From Flavobacteriales bacterium (GTDB taxonomy: Bacteria; Bacteroidota; Bacteroidia; Flavobacteriales; Flavobacteriaceae), in contig JAMONV010000016.1 in assembly GCA_027066365.1 (NCBI GenBank), positions 1-51,013 on the forward strand: a stretch of DNA of 51,013 bases. The letters are read 5' to 3'. The notes under the pieces were generated by a model. That model did not search any database. It saw only the letters and a list, made by a program, of their open reading frames with translations, and was not told the DNA's origin. The translations under genes and the position numbers were made by a program. Each line of letters begins with the position of its first letter. The stretch's first letter is position 1. Positions 17,663-25,715 of the stretch are shown in pieces.

Positions 17663-18364
17663 ATGAGTCAACACACGCCGCATGTCGTTATACTTACGGG
17701 CGCCGGAATATCAAAAGAAAGCGGAATTCCCACTTTTCGCGAAATGAACGGACTGTGGCAACAGTTTAAAATCGAAGAAGTGGCCACTCCCGAAGCTTGG
17801 ATCAATAATAAACAAGCGGTTTTGAATTTCTACAACTATAGACGAAAACTGCTGAAAGAAGTTCAACCCAATACCGCCCATTACGCATTAGCCGAATTGG
17901 AGAAAACATATCCCGTCCATATCATCACTCAAAATGTAGACGATTTGCACGAAAGAGCCGGAAGCCGAAATGTGCTGCATCTGCACGGTGAATTAAAAAA
18001 AGTCCGAAGCGAAAAAAATCCCGAATTAATCTATCCATGGGAAAATGATCTTCACATAGGCGACAAAGCGGAAGACGGCGAACAACTCAGGCCGCATATC
18101 GTTTGGTTCGGTGAACCGGTGCCGGCTATGGAAGAAGCCGCCAAAATCACTCGCCAAGCGGATATTTTCATGATCATAGGAACCTCCATGCAAGTATACC
18201 CCGCCGCCGGATTAATCTTTGAACTGAAATCCGGCGTCCCGGTCTTCTACATTGATCCGTATCCCGCCCCCATTCAAACTTCAAATCCCTTACACATCAT
18301 TGCCCGGCCTGCCACAATCGGTGTACCCGAAGCCATACAAATGATGAATGAACGCTATGCTTAA
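17663..18364 (+). CDS. cobB: NAD-dependent sirtuin deacylase (CobB type)
   Basis: 233 residues. NAD-binding motifs are LTGAGISKESGIPTFR near the start, TQNVDDLHERAG in the middle and the catalytic His in LHLHGEL. The zinc-binding cysteine pairs are missing; a KVRSEKNPELIYPW segment stands in their place, as in other short bacterial sirtuins. The Y-x-x-R arrangement in FYNYRRK resembles the pair that lets SIRT5/CobB remove acidic acyl groups (succinyl, malonyl), so a desuccinylase activity is plausible. It overlaps the next gene by 17 bases. Confidence 0.93.
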   Translation: MSQHTPHVVILTGAGISKESGIPTFREMNGLWQQFKIEEVATPEAWINNKQAVLNFYNYRRKLLKEVQPNTAHYALAELEKTYPVHIITQNVDDLHERAGSRNVLHLHGELKKVRSEKNPELIYPWENDLHIGDKAEDGEQLRPHIVWFGEPVPAMEEAAKITRQADIFMIIGTSMQVYPAAGLIFELKSGVPVFYIDPYPAPIQTSNPLHIIARPATIGVPEAIQMMNERYA

Positions 18365-18914
18365 CCGAGATTTTTTTGAAAGAGATACCCGAATCGTAGC
18401 AAAAGAATTGATAGGGAAATGGCTGTACCGCAAAACCCCAACGGGAATATATCGCGCCCTGATTGCCGAAACCGAAGCATATCACGGACAAGATGACCTG
18501 GGATGCCATTGTTCCAAAGGAGTAACCCCGCGCACAAAAGTTATGTTCGGCCCTCCGGGACATATTTACGTTTACCTGATTTATGGCATGTATGAAATGC
18601 TCAATTTCGTCACAATGCCCGAAGGCTTCCCCGCAGCCGTACTAATTAGAGGATTATACCGGCTTGAATTCAGCACTTCGGAAAAAAGCTCTTTCCAACC
18701 GCTTCACCTCAAAACCGACGGACCGGGAAAACTGACCCGGACACTGAAAATCACCAGAAACTTAAATTCAAAAAAATTGCATCCCGAAACCGGAATATGG
18801 ATTGAAAATGCCGGTATCGAACCCGGTAAAATAATCACTACACCGCGCATAGGAATCGATTATGCCAAAGAATGGAAACATAAACCTTGGCGCTATGTGG
18901 CGGAATTTTCATAA
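18348..18914 (+). CDS. 3-methyladenine DNA glycosylase (AAG/MPG family)
   Basis: 188 residues from ATG 18348 (a second in-frame ATG at 18357 would also fit). Base-excision repair enzyme that removes alkylated purines. Family features are the FFERDTRIVAKELIGKWL opening, the catalytic ETEAYHGQDDLGCH motif, the VMFGPPGHIYVYLIYGMYEM core (quoted in part) and DGPGKLTRTLKI with PRIGIDYAKEWKHKPWR near the end. Its start lies inside the 3' end of the sirtuin gene, so the two are probably cotranslated. 23 bases separate it from the next gene. Confidence 0.94.
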   Translation: MNAMLNRDFFERDTRIVAKELIGKWLYRKTPTGIYRALIAETEAYHGQDDLGCHCSKGVTPRTKVMFGPPGHIYVYLIYGMYEMLNFVTMPEGFPAAVLIRGLYRLEFSTSEKSSFQPLHLKTDGPGKLTRTLKITRNLNSKKLHPETGIWIENAGIEPGKIITTPRIGIDYAKEWKHKPWRYVAEFS

Positions 18915-18937
18915 ATTCGAATCAAAATTTATCCGTC

Positions 18938-20035
18938 ATGAAAAATGGCCTCCCGGTTCTGTTTTCGATTATACTATTGAATTTCGCCTGTCAAAAAAAA
19001 CATCAACCCAAGGTAATTTTTAAGCACTTCCCCGAAAAATGGCATCTAAACCAAACCGTCAAAATTTATGGACATAATTTAAAAGAATTCAACATAGACC
19101 GGGTCCTGTTTAAAGTAGATCAAAACATTCGCGGCGGCACCAAACCTTTTGATACCCTGAGAATCCCCCCGCTACCCGGCATCACCACCGGAAAACACCG
19201 GATTACTTTTTATTTCTTCAGCAGAAAAAAATTCATCGATTCCTTGACACGCCCCTTTACTCTCTTTGCTTCCAAGCCTCCTTTCGAATTAAAATATCAA
19301 TTAATCGCAGAATATCCCCACGAAATAAATGCCTTCACGCAAGGACTTGAATTTGATGGCGATACACTCTACGAAAGTACAGGACTAAACGGCGAATCCT
19401 CTCTACGAAAAACGGATTTTAAAACCGGAAAAATCATCAAAAAATACAACCTACCCAAACAATATTTCGGCGAAGGAATTACTATCTGGAATGACAGCAT
19501 CATCTGGCTCACTTGGCAAAGCAAAAAAGGATTTGTTTTCAATAAAAAAACATTCGAACAAATTGGTTCATTCCCCTATGGAAAAAGCAAAGAAGGCTGG
19601 GGACTAACCCATAACGACCGGGTAATATTCAAATCCGACGGCACCGAAAAAATTCGAATATTAGACCCCGAAACACTCCGAGAAATCGACTCCTTTAGTG
19701 TTTATTCCTACAAACATCCTATCAAACGAATCAACGAATTGGAATGGATTAACGGAAAACTATTCACCAATATCTGGCAAAAGAACGCTTTGGCCGTCAT
19801 TAATCCCGAAAACGGCGAAGTGGAAGCCGTTGTAAACCTAAAACCGCTCTTGAAAAAATTAAAAAAACATCCCGGAATGGACGTCCTCAACGGAATTGCC
19901 TTTCATCATAAATCGGGGCATATTTTCGTTACCGGAAAAAAATGGGATAAACTCTTCGAAATCGAAATTGATAGCAATTCCATTCCTAAAAAACAACACG
20001 CCAATCACCCGCCGCAAGGATTACAAAACAACTAA
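18938..20035 (+). CDS. glutaminyl-peptide cyclotransferase-like lipoprotein (plant-type beta-propeller family)
   Basis: 365 residues from ATG 18938, which gives a lipoprotein signal ending in NFAC (Cys18); an in-frame start at 18887 would overlap the upstream gene. Residues ~25-115 form an N-terminal Ig-like segment. The rest is the glutamine cyclotransferase propeller: PHEINAFTQGLEF, ESTGLNGESSLRK, YFGEGITIW, GWGLTHND, INELEWINGKLFTNIW and LNGIAF. Family members turn N-terminal glutamine into pyroglutamate on exported proteins. In Bacteroidota, a pyroglutamate-forming enzyme acting in the periplasm fits the mature N-termini left after signal cleavage before Gln. Third gene of the sirtuin unit. 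Confidence 0.87.
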   Translation: MKNGLPVLFSIILLNFACQKKHQPKVIFKHFPEKWHLNQTVKIYGHNLKEFNIDRVLFKVDQNIRGGTKPFDTLRIPPLPGITTGKHRITFYFFSRKKFIDSLTRPFTLFASKPPFELKYQLIAEYPHEINAFTQGLEFDGDTLYESTGLNGESSLRKTDFKTGKIIKKYNLPKQYFGEGITIWNDSIIWLTWQSKKGFVFNKKTFEQIGSFPYGKSKEGWGLTHNDRVIFKSDGTEKIRILDPETLREIDSFSVYSYKHPIKRINELEWINGKLFTNIWQKNALAVINPENGEVEAVVNLKPLLKKLKKHPGMDVLNGIAFHHKSGHIFVTGKKWDKLFEIEIDSNSIPKKQHANHPPQGLQNN

Positions 20036-20091
20036 ATCCCCAAAAACGCTTCCGTTTTCGAATAACCCTTTATCTTACTTGTTTCCTGTAT

Positions 20092-20127
20092 TGTAAAAAA
20101 ATAAATAAGGCGCCCTTTCGGACGCCT
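20092..20127 (-). terminator. terminator after tRNA-Asn
   Basis: On the minus strand AGGCGTCC, a GAAA loop and GGGCGCCT (one G.T pair) are followed by TTATTTATTTTTTT. It begins three bases past the tRNA 3' end. Confidence 0.85.
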
Positions 20128-20129
20128 CG

Positions 20130-20203
20130 CTCCCCCAGCTGGACTTGAACCAGCGACACATGGATTAACAGTCCACTGCTCTAACCAACTGAGCTATGGG
20201 GGA
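20130..20203 (-). tRNA. tRNA-Asn (anticodon GTT)
   Basis: 74 nt. The acceptor stem TCCCCCA/TGGGGGA, D-arm AGCTCAGTTGGTTAGAGC, anticodon arm GTGGACTGTTAATCCAT with anticodon GTT, and T-arm CTGGTTCAAGTCCAG are all readable. The discriminator base is G and CCA is not encoded. Confidence 0.97.
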
Positions 20204-20222
20204 ATGTTTCATTTTGCGTTTG

Positions 20223-20253
20223 CAAATATAATACGATTTTTTTTTTCACGCAA
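20223..20253 (-). promoter_or_regulatory. promoter of tRNA-Asn
   Basis: Minus strand TTG (20251-20253), 20 bases, then TATATTTG (20223-20230), 20 nt before the mature tRNA 5' end. One of the cleanest promoters in the window. Confidence 0.7.
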
Positions 20254-20290
20254 GAGGTAAAAAAATTTTTTTCTCGTTTTTTCGGAAAAA

Positions 20291-20313
20291 ACGGCCCGGA
20301 AAACCCGGGCCGT
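20291..20313 (-). terminator. strong hairpin terminator downstream of a small gene remnant
   Basis: ACGGCCCGG and CCGGGCCGT form a perfect 9-bp stem followed on the minus strand by six T. A second 7-bp hairpin (CCAACCG/CGGTTGG, 20339-20361) lies between it and the stop codon at 20362. Confidence 0.7.
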
Positions 20314-20361
20314 TCCTTTGTAAAATAGCCCCGAAAACCCAACCGCCAAAGGTACGGTTGG

Positions 20362-20641
20362 TTATTTTCGATATACCACGAAACTAAATCCCTTATCGGT
20401 CAAAGTCGTACCATCCGAATTATATGTTCTTATGTAAAAATATCCGCTATATAAATCCGTTGCAATAAATCCCGCATTTCCAGGTCTGAAAGAAGTAATC
20501 ACGATATAATTTCCGTGGCTTACCATTGTCGTCGAAGATAATTACAATAGGAAACAGTAGAAATTTTTCTCTTATAGCTTTTGAAATTTTATTGCATTTT
20601 CGCTTTCTTTGAATCCTTCTCAAAATTAAAACACAAAACAA
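20362..20641 (-). pseudogene. frameshifted C-terminal remnant of an unrecognised protein
   Basis: In one minus frame the DNA reads FPIVIIFDDNGKPR. In the next frame it continues smoothly as GNYIVITSFRPGNAGFIATD and LYSGYFYIRTYNSDG, ending DKGFSFVVYRK at a stop (20362). The two halves look like one beta-rich C-terminal domain split by a frameshift near 20515. The second half alone could be read as a 54-residue ORF from an ATG at 20526. No start or N-terminal region is found upstream. I do not recognise the family; reading this as a decayed gene is inference. Confidence 0.4.
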
Positions 20642-20821
20642 TAGCGAATCAAAAAAATTAGGTGAATGTCATGGTTTTTATGGTAAACGACATATGGGAA
20701 AAGTAAAATACAATCCGGCACGACTAAGCACCGGAAATTATCCACAAAACAATTAGGTCAGACAGGAACATAAAAATAAAAATCGATTCTAAAGAACCTA
20801 AATTCAAAAGCAAATGCTATT

Positions 20822-21460
20822 TCAATCTCTGAAGCGAATCAACATTAGACCGTCTCTAACGGGCAAAACCACCTTTTCCAAATCGTGATCGTTTTTTACT
20901 TTATCGTTGAATAATGCTATGGATTGTGCTTCACGATCATTTCCCGGATTGACGACCTTTCCGTTCCACAAAACATTATCGGTAACCCATAGTCCGCCGG
21001 GGTTTAGCTTTTCCTTCAGCAAATCAAAATACAAAGGATAATTCTCCTTGTCGGCATCCAAGAAAATAAAATCAAAGGTCCGGGCGTCGTGCTCCAAAAA
21101 ATCAAGGGCATTTCCTTCGATAATTTCAATATCATCGCTTCTGCGAAACTTATTGATAAAAGATTGGGCTATTACCAAATTATGCGGATTTTTGTCCAAA
21201 GTAACCAGTTTCGAATTAACGGGCATTGCATCGGCCATGGCAACGGTGGCATAGCCGGTGAAGGTTCCCACTTCCAAAATATTAGCCGGTCGAATCATCT
21301 TCACCAAAAAATAAAGTATCGACGCTTGAATTTTCCCGCTTAACATTTGTGGATAAGTGGTTTTCCAATATGTTGCCCGTTCTATTTCATCCAAAATTTC
21401 GGGCAAAGGCGAATTGAGTTGCTCGATATAATATTCCCAATCTTGCGGTAAAATAATCAT
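20822..21460 (-). CDS. SAM-dependent O-methyltransferase (class I, catechol/CCoA O-methyltransferase family)
   Basis: 212 residues, full length for the family. The SAM site is EVGTFTGYATVAMADAMP followed by LVTLDKNP. The metal/substrate region is FIFLDADKENYPLYFDLL, and GGLWVTDNVLWNGKVVNP is the conserved strand with the Asp-Asn pair. It transfers methyl to a hydroxyl of an unknown small molecule. The start overlaps the upstream methyltransferase by four bases (ATGA). Last gene of a four-gene operon. Confidence 0.9.
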   Translation of the reverse strand: MIILPQDWEYYIEQLNSPLPEILDEIERATYWKTTYPQMLSGKIQASILYFLVKMIRPANILEVGTFTGYATVAMADAMPVNSKLVTLDKNPHNLVIAQSFINKFRRSDDIEIIEGNALDFLEHDARTFDFIFLDADKENYPLYFDLLKEKLNPGGLWVTDNVLWNGKVVNPGNDREAQSIALFNDKVKNDHDLEKVVLPVRDGLMLIRFRD

Positions 21461-22224
21461 AACGGTTTCTTAACTAAAGGTAGAATTTCTTCTTTGTCCA
21501 AAGCGAACTTTTCAATTTCATCCGGCGTAAATAACGCTTTGATTTCCAAGGCTTCCGTTCCAAACCCCGCTTCACGCAAACGCTTGAAGTAATCCCTTCC
21601 GTAAATCCTCACGTGGTCGTATTGCCCGAACAATTCGGCACGTTTTGACGGGTCGGTAATTGAAGGATCTTCGAAAGTCTTTTCCCGGTTTTTATCCAAA
21701 GGAATTTGAAAAATACCGTAACCACCCGGCTTCATTACACGATAGAGTTCGGATATGGCTTTGCGGTCGTCCGGAATATGCTCCAAAACATGATTGCAAA
21801 ATATCACATCGAAACGGTTATCGTCAAAGGGTAAGTGCGTAATATCTGCTTTCACGTCCGCTAAAGGCGAATGCAAATCGACCGTAATATATTCCAAATG
21901 CTTCAATCGTTTAAACCGCTTATAGAATGCTTGCTCCGGTGCAATGTGCAAAACAGCGGCGGGTTTCTTGAAAAAATCCGTCCGGCGTTTCAAAAAAAGC
22001 CATAAAGCCCGGTGGCGCTCCAAAGACATCGTAGCCGGCGACAAAGCATTTTCACGCAACCGGCCGTAGCCGTAAGGTAAAAATTTCCTGTAGGACCGCC
22101 CGTTGATGGGATCTATCAATCCTTTTCCCCGGTAGAAGAAACCCGCCAAAGGCATAAAATACATACTTGCTCTAATCAATATCGGACGTGGTATCCGGTT
22201 CAAAATCAAGCGAATCAACGACAT
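21457..22224 (-). CDS. class I SAM-dependent methyltransferase
   Basis: 255 residues. The Methyltransf_11-type core is seen at LHIAPEQAFYKRF (motif I region, without the usual Gly-rich loop), YITVDLHSPLADVKADI, LPFDDNRFDVIFCNHVLEHI and VMKPGGYGIFQIPL. The basic, hydrophobic N-terminus may touch the membrane. The substrate is unknown. It lies 5 bases after map and overlaps the next methyltransferase gene by four bases. Confidence 0.85.
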   Translation of the reverse strand: MSLIRLILNRIPRPILIRASMYFMPLAGFFYRGKGLIDPINGRSYRKFLPYGYGRLRENALSPATMSLERHRALWLFLKRRTDFFKKPAAVLHIAPEQAFYKRFKRLKHLEYITVDLHSPLADVKADITHLPFDDNRFDVIFCNHVLEHIPDDRKAISELYRVMKPGGYGIFQIPLDKNREKTFEDPSITDPSKRAELFGQYDHVRIYGRDYFKRLREAGFGTEALEIKALFTPDEIEKFALDKEEILPLVKKPL

Positions 22225-22229
22225 AAATC

Positions 22230-23057
22230 CTAATAATCTTCCAATTCCAATTTTTGCCGCCGGAAAGCATCTTCTTCGGTTTGTGGCAAACCCAAGGCAT
22301 CGTATATGTAGTAAAAGGTCGATAAAATTTCCGGTTTACCGTTTACCAGCGCCACATCGTGTTCAAAATGTGCCGAAGGTTTACCGTCGGCCGTCAAAAT
22401 CGTCCAACCGTCTCTCAATTGCACGATTTTATCCGTTCCCATATTAATCATAGGTTCTATAGCCAGCACCAAACCTTCCTTGATTTTTTTTCCGCTGCCG
22501 GGACGACCGTAATTAGGCACCGAAGGATCCTCGTGCATTTTTCGCCCCAATCCGTGCCCCACCAATTCCTTTACCACTCCATATCCGTGCTGCTCGGCAT
22601 GCGATTGTATGGCATGGCTTATATGTCCTATTCGCTTGCCCAATCGCATCTGTTCTATACCTTTATAAAGCGATTCCTTGGTAACCTCCAGCAATTTTAC
22701 CGTCTCGGGATCCACCTCGCCCACCTGAAAAGTGTAAGCATGATCTCCGTAAAAACCGTTCATCAAAACCCCGCAATCAATCGACACGATATCGCCTTCA
22801 TCAAACGGTTTGTCCGTAGGAATACCGTGTACCACCTGTGCATTGGGACTAATACAAAGCGTAGCCGGAAAATCATACAATCCCTTGAATCCCGGAATGC
22901 CTCCGTGATCACGAATATATTCTTCGGCCAATTTATCCAAATATTTTCCCGTTACACCCGGCTTTAATTCTTTGGCCAGCATCCCCAATGTCTTCGACAC
23001 CAGTAATGCGCTTTGCCGAATAAGTTCAATCTCTCTCCTGCTTTTCAATTTAATCAT
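22230..23057 (-). CDS. map: methionine aminopeptidase, type I
   Basis: 275 residues. Removes N-terminal methionine after deformylation. The metal ligands are visible in VSIDCGVLMNGFYGDHAYTF (two Asp), GHGLGRKMHEDP (His), AIEPMIN (Glu) and SAHFEHDVAL (Glu). The ATFCIS-type substrate strand appears as ATLCISPNAQVVHGIP. Its start overlaps the thioredoxin-like gene by four bases (ATGA). Unlike many bacteria, map is not beside secY or rpmJ but in an operon with two methyltransferases. Confidence 0.96.
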   Translation of the reverse strand: MIKLKSRREIELIRQSALLVSKTLGMLAKELKPGVTGKYLDKLAEEYIRDHGGIPGFKGLYDFPATLCISPNAQVVHGIPTDKPFDEGDIVSIDCGVLMNGFYGDHAYTFQVGEVDPETVKLLEVTKESLYKGIEQMRLGKRIGHISHAIQSHAEQHGYGVVKELVGHGLGRKMHEDPSVPNYGRPGSGKKIKEGLVLAIEPMINMGTDKIVQLRDGWTILTADGKPSAHFEHDVALVNGKPEILSTFYYIYDALGLPQTEEDAFRRQKLELEDY

Positions 23058-23575
23058 TGCTGATAGTCGTGCTTATAATTTCCCTTCAAAATTTTTATCA
23101 AATCCTTCTCCAAACTTTCCATAGGATATTCGATAATGCGACCCAATTCCTTCTTGTCTTCAAAAATAATAAAAGTAGGCACGCGAATAATATCTTTTCC
23201 GTTCACCACGGGATCATCGTTATAGTGCCGGCGTAATGCATAGATTCTAATCTTCTTTCGGGGAAATCCCGCCCGATCCAGCACTTTCAACATATGCGGA
23301 ACATGCTCACGGCTATCGGGACACCAAGTACCCATATAAATTTCGATAACCTTATCCCGCAAATGTTTTTTCAAATATGCAACGGACGCCGAATCGGGAA
23401 TATATTCTTGATATGCCGGCACAAACCAACTTTTGAAATGATCCGAATAAAATTCCTTACCGCTGACCCGACCGACCAAAATTTGTTGCCCCTTGTAATT
23501 TTCCAAATGATATCGATTGCTAACACAAGAAACAGCCAAAAGACTGATAGCCAGCAAGGAAATCCGTTTTTTCAT
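23054..23575 (-). CDS. thioredoxin-fold lipoprotein with a single active-site Cys (WCPDS)
   Basis: 173 residues from ATG 23575 (an upstream in-frame TTG at 23593 falls in the -7 box). The lipoprotein signal ends in AVSC. The fold is thioredoxin-like: VIEIYMGTWCPDSREHVPHM holds the active-site position, but the motif is CPDS, not CxxC. The downstream cis-Pro segment is RVPTFIIFEDKKELGRIIEYP. A single Cys argues against a classical disulfide exchange and suggests a peroxidase-like, reductase-partner or binding role. First gene of the operon with map. Confidence 0.82.
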   Translation of the reverse strand: MKKRISLLAISLLAVSCVSNRYHLENYKGQQILVGRVSGKEFYSDHFKSWFVPAYQEYIPDSASVAYLKKHLRDKVIEIYMGTWCPDSREHVPHMLKVLDRAGFPRKKIRIYALRRHYNDDPVVNGKDIIRVPTFIIFEDKKELGRIIEYPMESLEKDLIKILKGNYKHDYQQ

Positions 23576-23590
23576 CCGGAATATTTTTTT

Positions 23591-23598
23591 CAAAGGTA
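23591..23598 (-). promoter_or_regulatory. -7 box (TACCTTTG) of the thioredoxin-like/map operon
   Basis: Perfect TAnnTTTG on the minus strand, ending 16 nt before the ATG at 23575. No clear -33 element. Confidence 0.45.
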
Positions 23599-23655
23599 AG
23601 AAAAAGAATGGGAATTCTTAGCGAATTTTGTAATACCCGATCTTGAAACCGAAAA

Positions 23656-24900
23656 TCAATAAAAAATCCTGTCCACAGGACGGGTTGCGAAATAATACGG
23701 AATTTCTCCGTAATGATTGAGCGGAATCGTCATAAATACCCTTGCCGGCATCCCGCGAACAATTTGCCCCGCTTCATGAGACAACTCCATTGCAGCGGCG
23801 GCATTAACCGTAGCGGCATTTATAGCTTGCTCGGGCGTTAAACCCTGCTTGATACATGCCAATGAAACCATAAAATTCATATTCCACGACGGCGCCGATC
23901 CGGGATTAAAATCCGTAGCCAATGCCAACGGTATATTCCTTTCTATGATACGCTTGGCAGGCGCATAAGGAATCTTCAGAAAAAAAGAACAACCCGGCAA
24001 AACCGTCGCTATCGTCTCGCTCCGCTCCAATGCTTCGAAATCCGTTTCGGTCATCACTTCCAAATGATCCACTGATAATGCCTCGTGCTTAACCGCCGTT
24101 GCCACACCGCCTAATGAAGTAAATTGATTAACATGTGCTTTTAATTTCAACCCGTATTTTCCCGCTTTTTCCGCCAAAAGTTCCAAATCCGTCACATTAA
24201 AATAACCCTTCTCACAGAAAATATCCACATAATCGGCCAAATTTTGCGAGGCTATTTCCGGCAACATTTCATCCAAAACAACCTTCATATAATCTTCTTT
24301 GGACATGCCTTCGGGAATGGCATGCGCACCCAAAAAAGTGGCTTTCACGGGAATGGGCAACAAGGTTTTCAAACGCCCGATCACCCGCAGCATTTTCAAT
24401 TCCCCATTCACCGACAACCCGTATCCGGATTTAATTTCCAAAGCGCCTGTGCCATATTGCATCATACGCAACACACGTTGCAATGCACGATCAAGCAATT
24501 CGTCCTCCGGTACCGCCTCCAATTGTTTCGCCGAATTCAAAATTCCGCCGCCTTTGGCGGCAATTTCGGCATAACTCAATCCCTTGATTTTATCCATAAA
24601 TTCACCGTAGCGCGAGGCGGCAAATACGGTATGCGTATGTGAATCCACCCATGCAGGCATTACCAAACGCCCTGCAGCATCCACCGTTTCGTCTGCATGT
24701 ATCACCGGCATTTCCTCCATCCTGCCGAAATCCGCAATGCGCCCGTTTTCAATCAACAAATAAGCATTTTCCAACACCGGCAAATCATTCATGGCAAAAC
24801 CGCGCAATAAACCTACCGGTTCAGGACGCACTTGAACCAATTGCCGTATGTTTCGGATAAGAATTTTTCCCGTTTGCTTGGGCTTAATGCGTAAAGGCAT
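23656..24900 (-). CDS. hutI: imidazolonepropionase
   Basis: 414 residues, full length. Third step of histidine degradation: hydrolyses imidazolone-5-propanoate to N-formimino-glutamate. Metal and substrate motifs of the amidohydrolase fold are PAWVDSHTHTVFA, AAKGGGILNSAK, GALEIKSGYGL, GAHAIP, KAHVNQF, SVDHLEV and ALATDFNPGSAP. Its start overlaps the DUF4159 gene by 17 bases. The other hut genes (hutH, hutU, hutG) are not in the window, so hutI is separated from its pathway partners here. Confidence 0.95.
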   Translation of the reverse strand: MPLRIKPKQTGKILIRNIRQLVQVRPEPVGLLRGFAMNDLPVLENAYLLIENGRIADFGRMEEMPVIHADETVDAAGRLVMPAWVDSHTHTVFAASRYGEFMDKIKGLSYAEIAAKGGGILNSAKQLEAVPEDELLDRALQRVLRMMQYGTGALEIKSGYGLSVNGELKMLRVIGRLKTLLPIPVKATFLGAHAIPEGMSKEDYMKVVLDEMLPEIASQNLADYVDIFCEKGYFNVTDLELLAEKAGKYGLKLKAHVNQFTSLGGVATAVKHEALSVDHLEVMTETDFEALERSETIATVLPGCSFFLKIPYAPAKRIIERNIPLALATDFNPGSAPSWNMNFMVSLACIKQGLTPEQAINAATVNAAAAMELSHEAGQIVRGMPARVFMTIPLNHYGEIPYYFATRPVDRIFY

Positions 24901-25537
24901 AATACAAAATATTTAAACCCATCTGAAGTGCGGCTTGATGTTTTTCCGGCGGATCGTGATGAACTTCGTAGGATTCCCATCCATCGCCCAAATCGGTTTC
25001 GTATGTATAAAGCAAAACCAAGCGACCGTTCCGAAAAATTCCGAATGCCTGCGGACGCTTCCCGTCATGCTCGTGAATCTTCGGCAATCCGTTCGGAAAA
25101 TCAAAAAAATTGTGAAAAATCTCAAAATCCGCTGGAAGTTCCTGCAATTGCTCTTCCGGAAAAATCTTCTTGATTTCGTCGCGCACAAACCGGTCCAATC
25201 CGTAATTATCATCAATATGCAAAAATCCGCCCGCATCCAAGTACGCACGCAAATTGGCCGCTTCGGCGGCACTAAAAAATACCCGCCCATGGCCTGTCAT
25301 GTGAACAAATGGATATTTAAACAAATCGGGACTGCCCGGTTCCACAACGGCTTGCTCCTCCTCGATAGCAAAACCGTGAGACCGTGCAAACGCAATCAAA
25401 TTCGGCAAAGAAGTCCGTTGATTCGCATACCAATCACCCCCACCTCCGTATTTCAACAATGCTATTTGCTGCGACGAACTATTAGTGTAAATTAAAAAGA
25501 TTGCTAACATTAAAATAAATCGCTTTACTCGCGCCAT
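24884..25537 (-). CDS. DUF4159 secreted protein
   Basis: About 217 residues from the ATG at 25537 (MARVKRFILMLAIFLIY, a signal peptide ending near SSSQ); in-frame ATGs at 25570 and 25510 are alternatives. The DUF4159 signatures are visible: LLKYGGGGDWYAN, PNLIAFARSHGF, FVHMTGHGRVFFS, RAYLDAGGFLHIDDNYG and FHNFFDFPNGLPKIHEHDG. It probably has a class-I-glutamine-amidotransferase-like fold without a known reaction, and is exported. It overlaps the small upstream gene by 56 bases and hutI by 17. Confidence 0.83.
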   Translation of the reverse strand: MARVKRFILMLAIFLIYTNSSSQQIALLKYGGGGDWYANQRTSLPNLIAFARSHGFAIEEEQAVVEPGSPDLFKYPFVHMTGHGRVFFSAAEAANLRAYLDAGGFLHIDDNYGLDRFVRDEIKKIFPEEQLQELPADFEIFHNFFDFPNGLPKIHEHDGKRPQAFGIFRNGRLVLLYTYETDLGDGWESYEVHHDPPEKHQAALQMGLNILYYAFTH

Positions 25538-25715
25538 TATCTTCATAAACGAAAATTTCATAATATTCATCTCCGATTTTTTTCATGGTGAATTTAAGAA
25601 TTTTTTTATTTCCGACCATTTTATCCAATATATGCAAAATGGTTTCGGGCTTGTATATTTCCCAAGCACATCCCGGGCAACTCCCCCGTTCTTTATTTTT
25701 ATCCGTACTACTCAT
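25482..25715 (-). CDS. small CxxC protein of unknown function
   Basis: 77 residues from ATG 25715, preferred over an upstream start that would overlap terC by 50 bases. I do not recognise it. The N-terminal third holds SCPGC, a possible metal or redox pair. The rest looks folded (WEIYKPETILHILDKMV, then KKILKFTMKKIGDEYYEIF, ending NVSNLFNLH). The ATG overlaps the terC stop by 8 bases, and the 3' end overlaps the start region of the DUF4159 gene by 56 bases in another frame. It sits in the terC-DUF4159-hutI run, so it is probably cotranslated. Confidence 0.6.
   Translation of the reverse strand: MSSTDKNKERGSCPGCAWEIYKPETILHILDKMVGNKKILKFTMKKIGDEYYEIFVYEDNGASKAIYFNVSNLFNLH

Noticed and set aside
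20130-20313. tRNA-Asn as an integration (att) site
   Set aside because: The 3' end of the tRNA is followed by its own terminator and then by an ordinary gene end; no integrase or repeat of the tRNA 3' end is visible in the window.
22359-22967. 202-codon plus-strand frame opposite map
   Set aside because: Antisense to conserved methionine aminopeptidase; composition and lack of a promoter mark it as a shadow.
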